A stretch of 8,946 bases of DNA from DATBHW01 sp046704085 (GTDB lineage Bacteria; Chloroflexota; Ktedonobacteria; Ktedonobacterales; DATBGS01). The stretch is taken from NCBI GenBank assembly GCA_046704085.1, contig JBJKSJ010000321.1, positions 1 through 8,946 of the forward strand. Direction: 5' to 3'. The notes beneath the pieces were generated by a model that was given only the letters and a program-made list of their open reading frames with translations, was not told where the DNA came from and did not search any database. A program made the translations under genes and the position numbers. Positions 5,905 through 8,946 of the stretch are shown piece after piece; the stretch's first letter is position 1; the number at the start of each line of letters is the position of its first letter.

Positions 5905-7722
5905 GTGATGATTTCCCTGATTACCGTGATCTGTATCATCGGCATCATTGTTATTCAAGCCCCGGTGGAGATTACGTCTTCGCCCAGCGACTTCGCCCTC
6001 TGGGTGAGCCAGGATATGGTCAGTAAATACGGCCAGACCTGGACGAATATCTTTTACAGCCTGGGCTTCTTCACCATCTTCTCCACATGGTATTTTCGCA
6101 CCTTGATGGCGCTGCTGGCGATCAGCGTGACCTGCGGCGGGATCATTCAGCGGGCGCCGGGCATCTGGCACAACTTCCGGCACCCGGCGGTGCGCACGAA
6201 CGAGCGCTTCTATCAAAACGCGCTGGCGCGCAAAGAGTTCGATACCCGCCAGGATGTGGAGGGGGTGCGGCGCTTCTTCCGCAAGAAGCATTACCGGCTG
6301 CTGGTCAAAGAGGGCAGCAGCGGCAATGGTGTGACCTATCTGTATGCCTATAAGAATAGCTGGGCCACGCTCTCCACGTTTGTCTTCCACACCTGCCTGG
6401 TGCTGCTCATGCTTGCCACCGTGGTGACTGACTGGCAGGGCTTTGGCAGCAACAGCATGGCCGAGCATATCCTGCCCAGGCCCATTTATGACTATCTGCA
6501 AAACCTGGCAGGATTCAGCTATACGCAGCCGCTGCCCGATGGCGAGTCTGGTGTCGTCTATCCCATCGGCACAGCGCACAATATCGAGTATCGCGCCGAT
6601 CAGTTCGTCGCCAATTTTGATCCGGTCAATGGGCAGCCAACTGACTTCTACACCGATCTGACGCTCTTTCAGGATGGCAAACAGGTCGCCCAGCAGCGTA
6701 TCCGCGTCAACAACCCGCTAACCTATCAGGGTGTCACCTTCCACCAGGCATCGTTCACGATGTACGTCTGGCTGACGATCAAAGATGACAAGGGCAACGT
6801 TATCTTTAACCAGAAGCCCGTGCTGGACCAACAGTTGAACAATGTCAACCCGAACACAGGTAACAGCGTGCCCGTCAATCTGGCAGAAGACATCGCGCTG
6901 CCCAACATCCAGCAGGCGATGAGCGTTTCGGCCAGCTTCATCGAGGGCGCCTGGTTTGTCTCGATCAGCGGCAGCGACGCCAAGGGGCACCCGACCTTCT
7001 GCGGCCTGGCGCCCGAAGGGCAGAGCTTCCAACTCTACGATCTCTCGCAGAGCGACCTCTCCTGCTCGCAAGTGCTGGTGCCGCTGGTGGAAGCCTTGCA
7101 GTCCCACAATGAGAGCAGCCTCCAGAGCCTTATTCAGCAGCACAACATCAAGCAGAATGGCTGGGCGATGAACGTCAAGCAGGTCAAGCGCGGGACGGTG
7201 CTGCTCATCACCAAAGATTCTGGTTCGCCGCTGATCTGGCCGATCTCGGCACTGCTGATCCTGAGCCTGTGCGTGACGTTCTACTTTCCGCAGCGGCGCG
7301 TCTGGATTCGCTTCCGCGATGGGCATGTGCAGTTTGCCGGGCTGAAGGAGCATTTCATCAACGTGCAGCGCGACTTCAACACCCTGGCGGTTGAACTGAG
7401 CGCCCTGGACGCCAGGAAGGGCGGGACGACCAGCCGCGAGCGTCTGAAAGACCCGCCAGGGGCTAAAGTCGGGAGCAAGCTGAGCGCCAGCAAGTCGGCT
7501 CAATCTGGCAAGCTTCAATCTGCCAGGCTCGCCAAAGCTGAAGAAGCTGAGGAAGCCGAAGCGATGCTGGCGGCGGAAGCCGAGGCCGAAGCTGATGAAG
7601 TAGAGGCGACTGAGATGCTGGATGAGGCCGAGGAAAGCAGCGTCAATACCGTTGTAGAATCCAACGAAGCGTCTTCGCCCACAGCCACCGAGGAGAAAAA
7701 AGAGGTGACGGCTGGCGATTAA
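5905..7722 (+). CDS. resB: ResB-like (CcsB/Ccs1-type) cytochrome c biogenesis protein
   Basis: The product is 605 residues if translation starts at GTG 5905, and 656 codons from ATG 5755 if the TAG is ignored. Membrane segments are seen at about 1-18, 58-83, 153-175 and 441-462. The last is followed by FYFPQRRVWIRF, the family's usual C-terminal membrane pattern. Between segments 3 and 4 is a large extracytoplasmic domain (about 176-440) with VNNPLTYQGVTFHQASF at 268-284, a family hallmark, and His162 in segment 3. ResB works with ResC (CcsA) in System II haem delivery and attachment to apocytochrome c. No resC lies next to it in this window. Residues about 500-605 form an unusual Ala/Glu-rich acidic, probably coiled or disordered, cytoplasmic tail. 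No good Shine-Dalgarno precedes GTG 5905 or ATG 5908, so without readthrough or reinitiation the protein may not be made efficiently. Confidence 0.8.
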   Translation: MMISLITVICIIGIIVIQAPVEITSSPSDFALWVSQDMVSKYGQTWTNIFYSLGFFTIFSTWYFRTLMALLAISVTCGGIIQRAPGIWHNFRHPAVRTNERFYQNALARKEFDTRQDVEGVRRFFRKKHYRLLVKEGSSGNGVTYLYAYKNSWATLSTFVFHTCLVLLMLATVVTDWQGFGSNSMAEHILPRPIYDYLQNLAGFSYTQPLPDGESGVVYPIGTAHNIEYRADQFVANFDPVNGQPTDFYTDLTLFQDGKQVAQQRIRVNNPLTYQGVTFHQASFTMYVWLTIKDDKGNVIFNQKPVLDQQLNNVNPNTGNSVPVNLAEDIALPNIQQAMSVSASFIEGAWFVSISGSDAKGHPTFCGLAPEGQSFQLYDLSQSDLSCSQVLVPLVEALQSHNESSLQSLIQQHNIKQNGWAMNVKQVKRGTVLLITKDSGSPLIWPISALLILSLCVTFYFPQRRVWIRFRDGHVQFAGLKEHFINVQRDFNTLAVELSALDARKGGTTSRERLKDPPGAKVGSKLSASKSAQSGKLQSARLAKAEEAEEAEAMLAAEAEAEADEVEATEMLDEAEESSVNTVVESNEASSPTATEEKKEVTAGD

Positions 7723-7735
7723 TTCGCCAGTTTAT
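7712..7735 (+). terminator. Possible intrinsic terminator of resB
   Basis: CTGGCGA at 7712-7718 pairs with TCGCCAG at 7724-7730 around a 5-base loop, followed by TTTAT. The stem overlaps the resB stop codon (7720-7722). The 7-bp stem and short T run make it weak. Confidence 0.45.
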
Positions 7736-7798
7736 CATCGCTGGAGCCTGCCTCTGTGACGCCGCGCCCCATCCATCCTGCAACGCAAACATCGACGC

Positions 7799-7828
7799 TT
7801 GATAGACCTCTGGCTGGCATGGTACAAT
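7799..7828 (+). promoter_or_regulatory. Strong promoter of the rpn-like gene
   Basis: TTGATA at 7799-7804 (five of six consensus positions) and TACAAT at 7823-7828 are 18 bases apart, and TGG at 7820-7822 adds a TGn extension. Transcription would start near 7835, 3 bases before the ATG at 7838. The TTG at 7799 would therefore be part of the -35 box rather than a start codon. Confidence 0.7.
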
Positions 7829-7837
7829 TGGGCGAAG

Positions 7838-8821
7838 ATGAAGAGTAGGCGCAGCAAGCCCAAGGTTGATTTCGATCAGCCGCTCAAAGCTATCTTTGAG
7901 GCGGACCCTGAAGGTGTCCTCAAGCTGCTCGCGCAGCAGGCCACCTGGGTGCGAAGCCGCTCGCCAGAATTGCCCGCCAAACGTCGCCAGGCTGATCTGG
8001 TGTGGGAGATTCGGCTCTCCAATGGGAGGCATATCCTCCTGCATATCGAACTGCAAACCAGGGTGGAAGAATACATCGGCGAGCGATTGGCCGAATATTC
8101 GCTGCGCCTGTGGCTGCGGGACCGCTTACCGATTCGTACCATCGTGATCTTCTTCCGGCCAGGGGGAACGCTGCCAACGTCGCCGTTTAATTGGAGTTGG
8201 GACGAGCAGGGAGGCTATGGGTATCCATTTGAGGTTATCCGGTTATGGGAGTTTCAGCCAGAACAGATTTTAGGGACCGATCACTATGCGCTCTGGCCGC
8301 TGGCTGGAGTCATGGGAGCAGATGTCACCAAAGATACGTTTGAGCGCGCGGCCCAGCAGATGATCCGCGCGCCCGTGCCTCATCAGCAGGTCGCCGAACT
8401 GGTCGGCGAACTGGCAGCTATTGGCGGGCTGCGCCTGCCCCTGGCAGACTTTCTTGATGTGCTACGGAGGAATCCTGTGATCGAAGACTTGCTGAGAGAG
8501 TCCAGTTTCACTGAACTGGTCGCCGAAGTCCTGCGCCCTGAAATCAAAGCCGAGGCTCTTGCCGAGGGCCGCGCTGAGGGCCGCGTTGAGGGCCGCGTTG
8601 AGGGCCGCGTTGAGGGCCGCGCTGAGGGCCGCATTGAGGGCCGCGCTGAGGCTGCACGCGATCTGGCAAAGGCGGCTCTGGCAGAACGTTTCAAGCCGGT
8701 GCCAGCCGACCTTCTGGCAGCGATCAACACGGCGGATGAAGAGACGCTCAGGGCCATTGTCATCCACAGCAGCGAGAGCGTGGAAGACGTGCGTGCCCGG
8801 CTGGGACTCAGTGGGCAGTAA
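7838..8821 (+). CDS. Rpn-family PD-(D/E)XK nuclease / putative transposase, RpnL-like toxin candidate
   Basis: The product is 327 residues. An N-terminal PD-(D/E)XK core carries Asp53 (RQADLVWEI) and Glu71-Leu-Gln73 (HILLHIELQT), the ExQ variant of the catalytic motif used by the Rpn / Transposase_31 (COG5464) family, followed by ERLAEYSLRLWL. FDQPLKAIFEADPEGVLKLL at 12-31 is the usual N-terminal helix. Residues about 170-240 are helical, and 243-270 hold seven EGR(A/V/I) four-residue repeats. E. coli Rpn proteins are DNA nucleases that promote recombination, and published work reports them as antiphage toxins inhibited by a C-terminal protein translated separately from the same gene. Start: ATG 7838 is only about 3 bases from the predicted mRNA start, so the mRNA would be leaderless or nearly so; TTG 7799 is the alternative. 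The gene has its own promoter and terminator. Toxicity and defence are inferred from family and architecture. Confidence 0.85.
   Translation: MKSRRSKPKVDFDQPLKAIFEADPEGVLKLLAQQATWVRSRSPELPAKRRQADLVWEIRLSNGRHILLHIELQTRVEEYIGERLAEYSLRLWLRDRLPIRTIVIFFRPGGTLPTSPFNWSWDEQGGYGYPFEVIRLWEFQPEQILGTDHYALWPLAGVMGADVTKDTFERAAQQMIRAPVPHQQVAELVGELAAIGGLRLPLADFLDVLRRNPVIEDLLRESSFTELVAEVLRPEIKAEALAEGRAEGRVEGRVEGRVEGRAEGRIEGRAEAARDLAKAALAERFKPVPADLLAAINTADEETLRAIVIHSSESVEDVRARLGLSGQ
8466..8471 (+). promoter_or_regulatory. Internal ribosome binding site inside the rpn-like gene
   Basis: ACGGAGGAA at 8464-8472 gives the core GGAGGA at 8466-8471, 5 bases before the in-frame GTG at 8477. It is among the strongest Shine-Dalgarno sequences in the window yet lies deep inside a coding region, where it is not needed for the full-length protein. 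Confidence 0.6.
8477..8821 (+). CDS. Candidate intragenic C-terminal protein, RpnS-like antitoxin
   Basis: Starting at GTG 8477 (codon 214 of the full gene), the same frame encodes 114 residues: a helical start (VIEDLLRESSFTELVAEVLR), the seven four-residue repeats in a predicted charged helix, and a C-terminal segment LAERFKPVPADLLAAINTAD. It has a strong Shine-Dalgarno sequence, unlike the full-length start. In E. coli, separately made RpnS proteins of this kind block the activity of the full-length RpnL, and a helix with four-residue repeats forms their dimer interface. Separate translation here is not shown by the sequence alone. No internal promoter was seen, so it would come from the same mRNA. 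Confidence 0.5.
   Translation: MIEDLLRESSFTELVAEVLRPEIKAEALAEGRAEGRVEGRVEGRVEGRAEGRIEGRAEAARDLAKAALAERFKPVPADLLAAINTADEETLRAIVIHSSESVEDVRARLGLSGQ
8564..8647 (+). repeat. Seven tandem 12-bp units encoding EGR(A/V/I)
   Basis: Seven units of GAGGGCCGC plus GCT, GTT or ATT lie head to tail. The 12-bp unit keeps the frame, so gain or loss of copies would change the number of four-residue repeats without breaking the gene. The repeat lies within both the full-length and the internal C-terminal frames. Confidence 0.95.
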
Positions 8822-8840
8822 TCGATAGCTCGTTCAGGAG

Positions 8841-8877
8841 GCGGGGGGGGCTGCCCGCCACCCCCCCCGCTGTTTTA
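8841..8877 (+). terminator. Strong intrinsic terminator after the rpn-like gene
   Basis: GCGGGGGGGG at 8841-8850 and CCCCCCCCGC at 8861-8870 form a perfect 10-bp stem around a 10-base loop, followed by TGTTTTATT. It lies 20 bases past the stop codon. The homopolymer runs are hard to sequence, so their lengths may be uncertain. Confidence 0.8.
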
Positions 8878-8946
8878 TTAAAAAAACATATTAAAAAGGT
8901 AGCTTTTAGAAGATAAAAAAACAACAACCAATAACACAAAAAATTA
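8878..8946. other. AT-rich tail of unknown nature
   Basis: Composition falls to about 20% GC (13 of the last 66 bases) after a window of GC-rich genes, with many A runs and no open frame. It may be an assembly or read-end artefact beyond the G/C-run hairpin, or the edge of an acquired segment. Confidence 0.4.

Noticed and set aside
5490..6026. 178-codon plus-strand frame across the resB start
   Set aside because: Frame differs from resB, composition is Arg/Pro/Ser-rich and no domain is visible.
5557..6579. 340-codon minus-strand frame opposite resB
   Set aside because: Low-quality protein with many Arg/His/Gln runs; the plus strand carries a clear ResB sequence, so this is a shadow in GC-rich DNA.
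7799..7837. TTG 7799 as the start of the Rpn-like protein
   Set aside because: It forms part of a good -35 box, and no Shine-Dalgarno precedes it; kept only as an alternative.
8564..8647. CRISPR-like array
   Set aside because: The repeat is 12 bp without spacers and lies in frame inside a coding region.

Overview
The window is GC-rich bacterial DNA of compact, leading-start genes with a short AT-rich tail at its right end. A System II cytochrome c assembly protein (ResB), a REC-GGDEF regulator, an FHA protein, a PCMT-like methyltransferase with a long extension and a PD-(D/E)XK Rpn-type protein together suit a Chloroflexota genome, perhaps Ktedonobacteria. That assignment is inference from gene content; no marker gene is present.

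Layout. 1-1029 (+) is the 3' part of a gene that resembles a phage-tail or baseplate-hub protein. 1050-1161 holds a set of nested inverted repeats. 1280-2374 (+) encodes an FHA protein with an unrecognised N-terminal domain. 2422-3834 (+) encodes a PCMT-like methyltransferase of the kind associated with RiPP clusters. It converges on a REC-GGDEF response regulator at 3831-4814 (-), and the two stop codons overlap. A Nudix hydrolase (5050-5523, -) lies upstream of the regulator and is separated from it by a terminator. A promoter region at 5562-5590 can fire both ways. To the right, resB (5755-7722, +) is broken by an in-frame TAG at 5881-5883.

The most interesting region is 7799-8877. It is a self-contained unit: a strong promoter, an Rpn-family PD-(D/E)XK gene (7838-8821), and a strong terminator. 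Inside the gene, an excellent Shine-Dalgarno sequence stands before an in-frame GTG at 8477. It would allow separate translation of a 114-residue C-terminal protein that contains seven four-residue repeats. This is the architecture described for E. coli Rpn gene-within-gene toxin-antitoxin phage defence (RpnL toxin, RpnS antitoxin). Here the full-length frame would start almost at the 5' end of the mRNA with no room for a Shine-Dalgarno sequence, while the internal frame has a strong one, a layout that would favour the antitoxin.

Except for the converging pair and the Nudix/regulator pair, the genes look individually transcribed. Extended -10 (TGnTAnnnT) motifs just upstream of three plus-strand genes help to fix their start codons. 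I see no tRNA, rRNA, CRISPR array or insertion sequence.
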